In this document: piece after piece, positions 36,260-44,361 of the stretch
How the letters are laid out: every line of letters begins with the position of its first letter
How positions within the stretch are numbered: position 1 is the stretch's first letter
Program-made: the position numbers and the translations under genes
Notes under the pieces: generated by a model
Told to the model about the DNA's origin: nothing
The model's database searches: none
What the model saw: only the letters and a program-made list of their open reading frames with translations
Assembly: GCF_002835935.1 (NCBI RefSeq)
Contig: NZ_PJCF01000003.1
Location: 581,614 to 645,613, forward strand
Direction of reading: 5' to 3'
Origin: Paraglaciecola sp. MB-3u-78
Lineage (GTDB): Bacteria > Pseudomonadota > Gammaproteobacteria > Enterobacterales > Alteromonadaceae
DNA: 64,000 nt

Positions 36260-36276
36260 GTTCTAATTTTTAGAAC
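36260..36276. promoter_or_regulatory. Possible LysR operator
   Basis: The palindrome gttctaatttttagaac lies between the LysR gene and doxX, 18 bp before the GTG. It has 6-bp arms and interrupted dyad symmetry, as LysR-type regulators favour (T-N11-A-like). It would control both directions. Confidence 0.45.
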
Positions 36277-36293
36277 AATAGGAAGCTGACGCT

Positions 36294-37187
36294 GTGGCCA
36301 GAAATCCAATTAGTATAGAGGTGCTTGAAACTCTAGATGCTATCGATAGACGTGGAAGTTTTGCAAAAGCCGCGGAGGAGCTGAACAAAGCAACCTCGGC
36401 TATATCTTATGCAGTGCAAAAACTTGAAGAGCAACTCGATATCGCTTTATTTCAGCGCTTGGGTCGTCGCTCAGTCTTAACACCCGCTGGGCGTTTAATC
36501 TTGGCCGAAGGCAGAGATATTTTACAGACTACTCGCAGGTTGGCAGATAAAGCCAAAGAGATTGCCACCGGCTGGGAGCCTAGGATCAGTATCGGGCTTG
36601 AGTCGTTGTACTCATTTCCAGATTTTTTTAATGTGCTCAATGAATTTTTACTGGCATTTCCAACGATTGAAATTGATATATCTGAATGTGTGTTAAACGG
36701 CGGATGGGAGGCATTAGAGCAAGGTAGAGTTGACTTGTTAGTAGGCTCACCTGGCCCGGTGCCTTCTCAAAAAGGTTACAGGTCGGTTGCTATTGGTCGG
36801 GTTGAGTTAGTACCTGTTATTGCGGCTAAACATGTATTAGCTGCTCATGTTTTAGCTAAGAAGCAAAACATAGACAGTGTCATGGGGCAACTAAGACGTA
36901 TCGTTATTCACGATACGTCATTTAATGGCATCGTACGCAGTGAAGGCTTAAGCAGTGATGGCCAAATGTTCTATGTGCAAAACATGGATCAAAAAATACA
37001 AGCAATTTTAGCAGGCATAGGCATTGGTAATTTGCCAAAACATCGGATCCAAGGTTATCTTGATAAAGGCGTACTTTTACCTTTAGGCATTAAACAACAA
37101 GATAACGCTGAGTCTTTTTTAGCATGGAAAATCAGTAACAAAGGCAAAGGATTAAGAGCCCTCACCGAAACGTTAATCGTTAAGTAA
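36294..37187 (+). CDS. LysR-family transcriptional regulator
   Basis: GTG 36294 starts a 297-residue protein with an N-terminal winged helix-turn-helix (GSFAKAAEELNKATSAISYA, about 17-36; ALFQRLGRRSVLTPAGRLI, about 51-69) and a substrate-binding domain. It is divergently oriented to doxX-azoR-yqjG with 133 bp between, the usual arrangement for LysR control of the neighbour. A possible operator is ttctaatttttagaa at 36261-36275, an inverted repeat of ttcta/tagaa. Confidence 0.92.
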   Translation: MARNPISIEVLETLDAIDRRGSFAKAAEELNKATSAISYAVQKLEEQLDIALFQRLGRRSVLTPAGRLILAEGRDILQTTRRLADKAKEIATGWEPRISIGLESLYSFPDFFNVLNEFLLAFPTIEIDISECVLNGGWEALEQGRVDLLVGSPGPVPSQKGYRSVAIGRVELVPVIAAKHVLAAHVLAKKQNIDSVMGQLRRIVIHDTSFNGIVRSEGLSSDGQMFYVQNMDQKIQAILAGIGIGNLPKHRIQGYLDKGVLLPLGIKQQDNAESFLAWKISNKGKGLRALTETLIVK

Positions 37188-37203
37188 GGAAGTCAATAAA
37201 AGC

Positions 37204-38118
37204 CTACAAATTAACAATCAGACCATCGGTAGCAAGGATTATTGGCCCTCGATACTTTTGGCGAATAATGCCCTGTGTTACTTTTTGAATGGGTAAGGTA
37301 CGTTTCATAAAATGTGATAACACCAGCTGTTTTACCTGAGCTCGTTTAGCTATTTGAGCTATTGTTGATGGCGTCATATGTAAATTAAGTGCTGCGCCAA
37401 TCGCGTTATCAGGCACCGCATTGCTTGCTACCAATATATCGGCCTTATTTGCAAATGTGCTAAACACATCAAACTGATTACTCATATCGCCAGAAAACAC
37501 AATGCTACAACCGGCCACTTCAACTCGCCAAGCAACAGCTGCTACGGGACCGTGGTGCACGAAGGTCGCCTTGGCCTTAATATTTTCACCAAGTGTATAT
37601 TCATAGGTCTGTCCTTTTATCAACGGAACATCTGTTGCAACAATCTTGTAGTCAGCATTATCTCGTTTATTGACATAGTCATTTAGGTACGCAAATGCAC
37701 CTTTATCGCCCAGTAATCTTTGCAAATAATCACTAGTGGATGGCATCAAATAGTTTGCTGCAGGACCATATAAACCTATATCAGCACTTCTCGAAGTAAA
37801 ATAACTACCTTTAATATACCCCGGTAAATCAGCACTGTGGTCAACATGTAAATGGGTAAGCAAAATACCTTGTAGGTCTGCAAACTTTGCCCCGCTTTTA
37901 TCAAATTCAACACTCGAACCTGTGCCAGCATCGATAAGTACTCGCGCTTTATTCTTATACCAAATCAAATAACCGCTAGAACTACGCCCATCATCAATTT
38001 CAGGGCCACCAGAGCCCAATACTTGTAACTTAACTTGATCAACTTTGCACTGGTTGGCATAACTATTGGTGCTAATTAAAATTAAAATTAAAATTAATAC
38101 GGCGATGGATTTAAACAT
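37204..38118 (-). CDS. Exported MBL-fold metallo-hydrolase
   Basis: The 304-residue protein has a signal peptide (MFKSIAVLILILILISTNSY) and metallo-beta-lactamase-fold motifs: HLHVDHSAD (HxHxDH, about 89-97), a His in TFVHHG, VFSGDMSNQFD (metal-bridging Asp) and VLSHFMKR (last His). It resembles arylsulfatase/RNase Z-type enzymes (GSGGPEIDDGRSSSGYLIWY). Substrate unknown. It is followed by a coding-strand neighbour on the other strand and is probably monocistronic. Confidence 0.85.
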   Translation of the reverse strand: MFKSIAVLILILILISTNSYANQCKVDQVKLQVLGSGGPEIDDGRSSSGYLIWYKNKARVLIDAGTGSSVEFDKSGAKFADLQGILLTHLHVDHSADLPGYIKGSYFTSRSADIGLYGPAANYLMPSTSDYLQRLLGDKGAFAYLNDYVNKRDNADYKIVATDVPLIKGQTYEYTLGENIKAKATFVHHGPVAAVAWRVEVAGCSIVFSGDMSNQFDVFSTFANKADILVASNAVPDNAIGAALNLHMTPSTIAQIAKRAQVKQLVLSHFMKRTLPIQKVTQGIIRQKYRGPIILATDGLIVNL

Positions 38119-38639
38119 GACACTTATCCTTTTAGTTAACGCTAGCTTTGCACATTAGGGTTAATACTGCCAATGTCTAATTTACAATATCATCAGCAGT
38201 ACATATTAAAAAACGAGCGCATTTATCAGTTCCTAATAGATGTGTAGTCGAGTTTAAATTCAAAATAATCCCTACAAAACCATGAGATGAAAGCCTATTT
38301 ATCCAGAGTTTAGGTTATTGAACCTGAACTTGGGCTAAGACGTGCCGCGTCCCTAAAAGCAATTTTAGTAAAAAATATGTTAGATGGTGCTAATGGGTTT
38401 GCACTGACATTGAGCGCATCCAGTGCTGCTATTATTGCGTTTATGGAGGCGAGCTTGTGAGGGAGTAGCCCGCTATTGTGAGCAAGTTCAACGTAAGATA
38501 GGCGCAATAATAGTGGTACTGGACGGTATGGCTTATCTCGAGCTTAGGTTATTTAATAACAAAGAATTAAACACACTCAGGTTAGTGTTACAATTTCGTT
38601 TCTAAAATAGTGCTGTCTAACAAGGTTTATTTATAGTTT
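38119..38639. repeat. Intergenic region with palindromic repeats
   Basis: No gene is supported. It contains ttatccagagtttaggtt-attg-aacctgaacttgggctaa (38299-38338), an imperfect 18-bp inverted repeat whose right half recurs at about 39517. A further long-range inverted repeat pairs cagtgctgctattattgcg (about 38421-38439) with cgcaataatagtggtactg (about 38503-38521), with three mismatches. Such elements resemble short mobile or REP-like sequences. Confidence 0.55.
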
Positions 38640-39476
38640 ATGTCTTCGTGGAAATGCCCCTCTTGCTCAAATGTGCTGTCACTAAATAATCAAATCTGGA
38701 CATGTTCAAATGGCCATAGTTATGATGTGGCGAAAGAGGGTTACGTTAATCTATTACTGGCCCAACATAAAAATAGTAAACAGCCAGGCGACAACAAACA
38801 GATGGTGAATGGGCGCAGGGCATTTTTAGAACAAGGGTTTTATCAGCCTCTAGCAAATTCAATTTCCAATATTTTTAATCAACATCTTGCAACACTTAAC
38901 GGCCAAGCTGAAGTTGGTTTTTTCGATGCTGGTTGTGGTGAAGGTTATTACATGGCTCAAGTGAGGCAGTCTTGCAACCAAGGAGATAGTCAAATTGAGT
39001 TTAGTGGTTTGGATATTTCTAAATTCGCGGTGCAAAAAGCGGCTAAAAAGTATCCTAATAATCATTTCGCTGTAGCCAGCACTTTTCAATTGCCATTGGA
39101 AAGCAGCAGTCAGGACGCAGTCTTACAAATTTTTGCGCCCAGCAGTGAGATTGAAATTCATCGTGTCTTAAAACCCAGTGGCATTTGGATAACTGTTAAC
39201 CCTGCGGCCAATCACTTATATGAATTCAAACAAGCTTTGTATGATAAACCTACTGAACACAAAGCAGGTCAAGTTACCCCTGAAGGATTTGAATTGGCGC
39301 AGCAGTTAAATCTAAGTTTTGTTATTCAGCTCCCCGAACCTCAGCAGAGGGAAAACCTGTTGATGATGACGCCTTATTATTGGTCGGCAACCGCAGAAAA
39401 AAAGCAAAAATTAGTGGAAAACTTACAACAGTTCACAACCGATTTTGATATCAAAGTGTTGACTAAGTTAGCTTGA
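38640..39476 (+). CDS. rlmA: 23S rRNA (guanine-745-N1)-methyltransferase
   Basis: The 278-residue protein has an N-terminal zinc-binding motif (CPSCSNVLS...WTCSNGHSY, about 5-28), the linker EGYVNLLLAQHKNSKQPGDN typical of RlmA, and a SAM-binding Rossmann domain (FFDAGCGEGYY, about 97-107). It methylates G745 of 23S rRNA. Length is normal (about 270). Confidence 0.94.
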   Translation: MSSWKCPSCSNVLSLNNQIWTCSNGHSYDVAKEGYVNLLLAQHKNSKQPGDNKQMVNGRRAFLEQGFYQPLANSISNIFNQHLATLNGQAEVGFFDAGCGEGYYMAQVRQSCNQGDSQIEFSGLDISKFAVQKAAKKYPNNHFAVASTFQLPLESSSQDAVLQIFAPSSEIEIHRVLKPSGIWITVNPAANHLYEFKQALYDKPTEHKAGQVTPEGFELAQQLNLSFVIQLPEPQQRENLLMMTPYYWSATAEKKQKLVENLQQFTTDFDIKVLTKLA

Positions 39477-39516
39477 TTTTGAGTGAAACACAGCAACACG
39501 GATGAATGTTAAGGGC

Positions 39517-39541
39517 TGTTTTTAACCTGAACTTGGGTTAA
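39517..39541. repeat. Palindromic dispersed motif
   Basis: ttaacctgaacttgggttaa at about 39519-39538 repeats the right half of the 38299-38338 palindrome. It falls between the converging rlmA and bufC genes and could serve as a weak bidirectional terminator. Confidence 0.45.
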
Positions 39542-40350
39542 CCATCCCAGTTGGCATCCACAATCCAACCACGCTGCAACCATTCAACAATAAAGCCATA
39601 TAAAGTCGCGGCTATTTGTTCTTCACAAACATGTTCTAAAAGAGATTCACATACTTCTGCGAAGTTTTTACCTTGTTGCATAACCCTTAGCACTTCTCTT
39701 TCCGTAGCTAACATTGATTTATATTCAGTTAACTTACTTAATCCACGCCATACGGCCCACATTTTGGATTGTGCTGTAGCTGTTGGAGCTGGCGGGGGTT
39801 CAGCATTTTTTAAGCATTGCCAACTTTCAACAGCATTCCATTGGCATTCATAAAAGGTAAGACTCGGGTGAAAACTAAAGGTTAGTAATGGCCATTTATC
39901 AGCTGGGATCTGCTGCAATAGTGACAGGCTTAAGGTGTCGGCGTCGGCCGAATCAAAAGCATTAAGCAAAGTGCGCTCAAAACTAGCCATCTCTGCCAAG
40001 ATTGGGTGGTCTGAGAACGGTGCAGTGTTTTCTAAATATTCGGGCAATCGGTCGCCAAAAAAACGTAACGAAGGATGTTGTGACGGTGCCGCGTCAATAT
40101 AACCTTCAACCATTTGTGCATACAAATCATCGCCAAGATAGATGCCTAACATTTCATGGTCGGAATCAATCACCCCTCTCAATCTCAGTCGATAGCCTGT
40201 TCGGTATATATCGACGCGTTGCACATTGGTTAACAAACCTTGCTGGATCACCCGTAGTTCAATATGGCGGTCATTGGTTTGTAGTAAAGACATAAATTCT
40301 TGCTGCAATTCAGCAAGACTTGGGGCGAGCTGTTGTTTGTTGTTAGACAT
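39538..40350 (-). CDS. bufC: DUF2063 protein, bufferin maturation partner (BufC/HvfC-type)
   Basis: The 270-residue protein has the DUF2063 pattern in its N-terminal half: LQQEFMSLLQTN, NVQRVDIYRTGYRLRLRGVI, and YIDAAPSQHPSLRFFGDRLP with ILAEMASFERTL. DUF2063 proteins pair with DUF692 enzymes; in characterised bufferin and oxazolone-type systems the partner helps recruit the precursor. It overlaps bufB by 8 bp. The symbol is given by analogy. Confidence 0.85.
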   Translation of the reverse strand: MSNNKQQLAPSLAELQQEFMSLLQTNDRHIELRVIQQGLLTNVQRVDIYRTGYRLRLRGVIDSDHEMLGIYLGDDLYAQMVEGYIDAAPSQHPSLRFFGDRLPEYLENTAPFSDHPILAEMASFERTLLNAFDSADADTLSLSLLQQIPADKWPLLTFSFHPSLTFYECQWNAVESWQCLKNAEPPPAPTATAQSKMWAVWRGLSKLTEYKSMLATEREVLRVMQQGKNFAEVCESLLEHVCEEQIAATLYGFIVEWLQRGWIVDANWDG

Positions 40351-41188
40351 GAGTTGTTTCTAGGGTTTTCTGCCAGGCTTTTGCGCCAATCGTTCTGGCT
40401 TGGTCTAATTCTACTAATAATTCGTTTAATTCAGGAATATTATCGTCCCGTTCAATCATGGTGCTTTTCGGTCCAGAAGTGGCGATGTATTCAGCGTATA
40501 ATTGCCATACAGGATTGGGCACAGGATGGTCATGGGTATCAATAATGTGCGTTCCAAAATCACTGTGACCCGCTAAATGTATTTGTTGCACCCATTCAGG
40601 TTTGATGTGTTTAAGGTAATCTAAGGGATCAAAATTATGATTCCGAGCACTGACATATATATTGTTGATATCAAACAAAAATTTGCAATCGCATTGCTGA
40701 GCCAGTTGCGCTAAAAACTCCCATTCTTGCATTTCATCATGTTGATAAGTCAAGTAACTGGATACATTTTCAAAAATCATCTTACGGCCGAGGAAATCCT
40801 GAACTTGATGGATACGTGTAGTTAAATGATCTAGGGATTCTTGGGTATAAGGCATGGGTAACAAGTCATGGCTGTTAATGCCGCCCACAGTGGTAAAACA
40901 TAAATGGTCTGACATCCATTCAGGTTGGACTTGTTCTGCTAGTAATTTAAGCTCCGCCAGATACTTAAAATTAAGCGGGTCAGTACTGCCGATAGACATT
41001 GATACACCGTGCATAACAATGGGGTAATTGGCACGAATTTGCTCTAAGTAGTAACGAGGCTTACCGCCGGCGACCATATAGTTTTCAGAGATTATTTCAA
41101 ACCAATCTACTTTGGGTTTGTCATTAATAACGCTGGCAAAATGTTGTGTTCTAAGACCTAGGCCAAAACCAAGAAATTTATCTGACAT
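40343..41188 (-). CDS. bufB: DUF692 multinuclear iron enzyme (BufB/MbnB-type)
   Basis: The start is ATG 41188 (MSDKFLGFGLGLRTQHF), where family similarity begins; a TTG-started extension of 15 residues would lie in the hairpin upstream. The 281-residue TIM-barrel enzyme has metal-binding signatures: WFEIISENYMV, IVMHGVSMSIGSTDPLN, EWMSDHLCF, FENVSSYL, FLFDINNIYVSARN, HLAGHSD and DTHDHPV. DUF692 enzymes use iron to convert Cys residues of ribosomal peptides into oxazolones or thiooxazoles that bind copper. It lies downstream of the Cys-rich precursor. Confidence 0.92.
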   Translation of the reverse strand: MSDKFLGFGLGLRTQHFASVINDKPKVDWFEIISENYMVAGGKPRYYLEQIRANYPIVMHGVSMSIGSTDPLNFKYLAELKLLAEQVQPEWMSDHLCFTTVGGINSHDLLPMPYTQESLDHLTTRIHQVQDFLGRKMIFENVSSYLTYQHDEMQEWEFLAQLAQQCDCKFLFDINNIYVSARNHNFDPLDYLKHIKPEWVQQIHLAGHSDFGTHIIDTHDHPVPNPVWQLYAEYIATSGPKSTMIERDDNIPELNELLVELDQARTIGAKAWQKTLETTHV

Positions 41189-41223
41189 ATAAGATTGCAA
41201 CTGATTAGATTTAAACAATAAGG

Positions 41224-41256
41224 TGTGAGCCAAGCAACTTGTGTTGATTGGCTCAC
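41224..41256 (-). terminator. Hairpin between precursor and modification genes
   Basis: gtgagccaa (41224-41232) and ttggctcac (41248-41256) form a perfect 9-bp stem with a 15-base loop, eight bases beyond the precursor stop. No strong T run follows on the minus strand, so it may be a leaky terminator or an mRNA stabiliser. It would yield more precursor than enzyme. Confidence 0.6.
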
Positions 41257-41263
41257 AAACACT

Positions 41264-41725
41264 CTAGCCGACATTTCCGCCAACATCAGCACAAGATTTC
41301 GCAGCCATGGATACAAAACCTTGGCCTTTACATGAGGCGTGTCCAGCGCACGAGTTTGTGGCTGTTTTACAGTCGTTATGGCCACCACAAATATTCACAT
41401 CGTTACAATGCACTAAATCAGCTTTGGCGACTGTGCCTACCCAGCTGTCTTTAACACTGCCACCAATGTCGCCACAAGCTTTGGCTGGCATAGCAACAAA
41501 ACCTTCGCCTTTACATGAAGCTTTGCCTGCACAGGCATTAGCCGCAGTTTTACAATCGTTGTGACCACCGCAAATATTAGCATCATAACAGTGCACTAAA
41601 TCAGTTGTTGCGCCACCTAGGACGGGTGCTGCTACAACATCTGATGAATTTGAATTAGCGGTCGCTCCGCAGCCAGCGAATCCTGCCACCATCATGGCCA
41701 TTGCTACACCAGTGAGTTTTTTCAT
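41264..41725 (-). CDS. bufA2: Bufferin-type Cys-rich precursor with two tandem modules
   Basis: The 153-residue protein has an N-terminal signal with AGFAGC, a possible lipobox (Cys19), then two modules. Module 1 (about 43-92) reads VHCYDANICGGHNDCKTA, ACAGKASCKGEGF and KACGDIGG. Module 2 (about 102-152) reads VHCNDVNICGGHNDCKTA, SCAGHASCKGQGF and KSCADVGG. Each has six Cys in the same spacing, as in BufA2 (DUF2282-related) metallophores. In the family some Cys are modified by the DUF692 enzyme and bind copper in the periplasm. Two fused modules in one precursor are unusual. It is the first gene of the operon. Confidence 0.85.
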   Translation of the reverse strand: MKKLTGVAMAMMVAGFAGCGATANSNSSDVVAAPVLGGATTDLVHCYDANICGGHNDCKTAANACAGKASCKGEGFVAMPAKACGDIGGSVKDSWVGTVAKADLVHCNDVNICGGHNDCKTATNSCAGHASCKGQGFVSMAAKSCADVGGNVG

Positions 41726-41766
41726 TTTTTAATGTCCTGTAAATAAACGTGTTTAATCAAAAGGAA

Positions 41767-41793
41767 ATACCAATTACTAATTATGGTTGGTAT
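41767..41793. promoter_or_regulatory. Inverted repeat upstream of the bufferin operon
   Basis: ataccaa (41767-41773) and ttggtat (41787-41793) are perfect complements with a 13-base spacer, about 45 bp upstream of bufA2. It could be an operator for a metal- or stress-responsive regulator. No regulator gene lies next to the operon. Confidence 0.4.
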
Positions 41794-42029
41794 AACGTTA
41801 CTGAGTTTTCAATTTGCCAACCTAACTGCATCCTAGAGTTTATGTTAGCGATTAAAAAACTGCATTTGCACTATTCACATGTGAGCACATATCCAAAGAC
41901 CATAGGACACTAAATTAACTTTCAAATGTGTCAAAACAACGACTAAATATTGTATGGTATTTTATGTCTATCTAGAAAAGAATTACATTATCCAACCTGA
42001 AATTTACACAGTAAAAGACAATACGTTTG

Positions 42030-42324
42030 TTATTTTATTTTACGCTTTAGACGTTGCAGTAAGGCGTTAGCTGTATCGATTTGATTTGTTGAGGAATAGG
42101 TATGTGCCAGCATAATAGCGAACAAAGTCAGGGTGGTAGTGAGTTGGGGCGACTCTAAGCGTTTATCAAAAATGATTTCAGCGGTTTCAAACGCAGTGCC
42201 TAAAAAAAGTATCGCTTTGCTGTTATTGCCGATGGTCTAACATATTGTAAAACACTGGCAATAGGCGTTTTATATAGCGATAACCTTGTTTACGACAAGT
42301 ACTACAAAGGCAGTGATCGCACAT
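42030..42324 (-). pseudogene. Small frameshifted gene, unknown family
   Basis: From ATG 42324 the minus strand reads MCDHCLCSTCRKQGYRYIKR LLPVFYNMLDHRQ and stops at about 42226. The next frame continues directly with SKAILFLGTAFETAEIIFDK and LESPQLTTTLTLFAIMLAHT to a stop at 42030. The second part looks like a TPR-like helical pair. Both have natural codon use, so a frameshift in a gene of about 98 residues is likely. The Cys-rich start may bind metal. No family is recognised. Confidence 0.45.
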
Positions 42325-42370
42325 TGTGTTAATTAAGCTCTTGACCTCAAGAGCCTGCTGCAGAAAGTTA

Positions 42371-42408
42371 TAGTCACAAAAAACTAGTCACAAAAAACTA
42401 GTTACAAA
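42371..42408. repeat. 14-bp tandem repeat at the 3' end of yejM
   Basis: tagtcacaaaaaac is repeated exactly twice (42371-42384, 42385-42398), with a third partial copy tagttacaaa. It overlaps the stop codon of the yejM gene. It may arise by slippage. Confidence 0.7.
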
Positions 42409-43949
42409 GGCCTTATTGAACGTTTCGCCGAAAAGCGACTTAGATGTTTAATTCCTTGGCTAAGAATATTAGGGTCAACTTGGCTGAAGGCTTCGTCGCC
42501 TGTGTTTAGGTCAAACACACGGACATTGCCATTTTTCATGATTTCGATTCGTTGATTGTTGGTCAATAACAACACTTTGCTGCCTTGTGTGCTGACAATG
42601 TAATTGAGGTTGCCTTTCTGGGTGAGGGTATTTCCAGTGCTGTATGCTTTAGCTTGTGCTGCACAGCCCAATAAATTTAATGCGGTTGGTGCAATATCTT
42701 CTAGACTAGACATGGATTTATTGATGGTAAAGTTGGTCAATAGTGAATTTTTTAAAGCGTTTTGGTCAACCAGAGTTGTGACTATAACTTGATATTGAGC
42801 TAATACATTTTCTGTTAAAAGCTCATTTAATTGTCCTGTCTGTACAAAACCAATAGATAAATTGCTCGAGGCATCGAATACGCCTTGTTTAAATTGCGGC
42901 CAATCTTGTTGATAAGTTGCAAGCCGTTGATGTTGTGTATTCTCAAGATACAAAGAGACGCTTAATCCCATTGATTTTGGTAATTGCAGTAATAATGGCG
43001 AGTAACTTTTTAAAGCAGAGTGGTACAACTCAGGCAACCCGTACAAAACAGTTGTGATGCCATTGTTTATAGAGGATTCCAGCAGGTAGTGATGCTCAAA
43101 ATTTGACAAGCCTGCTATGGAAGTCGGCAGCTCTCCACCCACTAGTGATAACAACAAGACTTTTTTGCTGCTATCCACTGAGCAGTAAACTGGCTCTGCT
43201 GGATAAATAATACCTTTGATGGTTTGATTGAATTGTAACGCTTTGCGTTGTTGGTAGTCTTCTATATCAAGCAAACTGTACCTAGCCATCAGCGTTTTAG
43301 CCGTTGCTGGGTATGATAGGGGGAACATATTGTCTTGCTGCACAATTGGCTGATACAGGTTGGCATCGGCCCAAACATGTAAGGAATGGCTGACAACAAA
43401 ACAGGTTACAAAAAAACCACTTATAGGTAATCCTAATTTGCGTTTTTGTAACCGGTCGATACGCTGCCATAACGCATTCGCAACAATTAATTGAAATGAC
43501 AACCAAACAACAAATAATAACAGCAGAAAGCCCCACTGTTGCCAGCCAAACTGAGCAAAGGCGGTTTGTGTTTCGCTGCGGATTAGTTCTGCTGAATTAA
43601 GACTAAGGTGCACGCCATACTTGTTATACAGTAATGCATCAAAAGCTAACAAGGCCAAACCCAAAGCCGCTAACACTGAACTCAACACTTTTACAGCTTT
43701 TGCATTGGGAACTAAGTAGCACAGGGGTAAAATGAGTATGACAAACCCAAAAAACGTTAAAAACCCTATATGACTCAACCAGTTGGTGAATAAGTAAAAG
43801 GTGCCGATTACCGAGCCTGGAGCCGGAGAATTAAGAATGTAAATGGCAGCAATAGTGACTGCGATAATAATATTAAGCAGTGCAAACCAGTGGCCCCAGT
43901 TAACTAATTGGGTGACTAATTTTCTGCGGGGTGTTTCTGCTAGGATCAT
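42402..43949 (-). CDS. yejM: DUF3413 inner-membrane protein, YejM/PbgA-like
   Basis: The 515-residue protein starts with the DUF3413 N-terminus (RKLVTQLVNWGHWFALLNII) and five transmembrane helices (about 20-190), followed by a periplasmic sulfatase-like domain. In enterobacteria YejM/PbgA senses lipopolysaccharide and controls LpxC turnover through LapB. Here the domain is shorter (family about 580) and the loop that in Escherichia reads ITIDGWNAD is LSLVGGELP, so the Asp of the sulfatase site is lost. It follows yejL by 18 bp, as in other gammaproteobacteria. Confidence 0.88.
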   Translation of the reverse strand: MILAETPRRKLVTQLVNWGHWFALLNIIIAVTIAAIYILNSPAPGSVIGTFYLFTNWLSHIGFLTFFGFVILILPLCYLVPNAKAVKVLSSVLAALGLALLAFDALLYNKYGVHLSLNSAELIRSETQTAFAQFGWQQWGFLLLLFVVWLSFQLIVANALWQRIDRLQKRKLGLPISGFFVTCFVVSHSLHVWADANLYQPIVQQDNMFPLSYPATAKTLMARYSLLDIEDYQQRKALQFNQTIKGIIYPAEPVYCSVDSSKKVLLLSLVGGELPTSIAGLSNFEHHYLLESSINNGITTVLYGLPELYHSALKSYSPLLLQLPKSMGLSVSLYLENTQHQRLATYQQDWPQFKQGVFDASSNLSIGFVQTGQLNELLTENVLAQYQVIVTTLVDQNALKNSLLTNFTINKSMSSLEDIAPTALNLLGCAAQAKAYSTGNTLTQKGNLNYIVSTQGSKVLLLTNNQRIEIMKNGNVRVFDLNTGDEAFSQVDPNILSQGIKHLSRFSAKRSIRPL

Positions 43950-43967
43950 TAACCGGTCGACCTTTTT

Positions 43968-44186
43968 TTATTTTCCATTGATACTTTTTAGTAGCACTTG
44001 TGTAAACTGTTCGGCCATTTGTTGGCGCTGGTTCTTTGGAACTTGCTGGTGGAAAATACTAGTAATGACATTTCCTAACACCATAAGTGAGAGGTTTCGG
44101 TTAGCTTTATTCTTCTCTAAAGCAATAATGATGTCATGCATGATGGCTTCAAATTGGCTATCAGAGTATTTGGATTGTTGTGGCAT
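43968..44186 (-). CDS. yejL: YejL family protein (DUF1414)
   Basis: The 72-residue protein MPQQSKYSDSQFEAIMHDII with LMVLGNVITSIF and VPKNQRQQMAEQFTQVL matches the YejL family, whose function is not known. It lies between yejK (divergent) and yejM, the conserved gene order. Confidence 0.93.
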   Translation of the reverse strand: MPQQSKYSDSQFEAIMHDIIIALEKNKANRNLSLMVLGNVITSIFHQQVPKNQRQQMAEQFTQVLLKSINGK

Positions 44187-44361
44187 GTTGCTTAGCTCAA
44201 AAATAATAGCAATGTATATTGAAGCGATAGTAACAATGGTCTAGATAAAATGCGAATAAACCATCAAGGGCATATTGATTTTTCGTATGTCGACGAAATA
44301 CGAAAGACCAATATGCCCTAGTAACCGACCAAATTTAATTGATTTTTGTTAAGGAAAAAAT

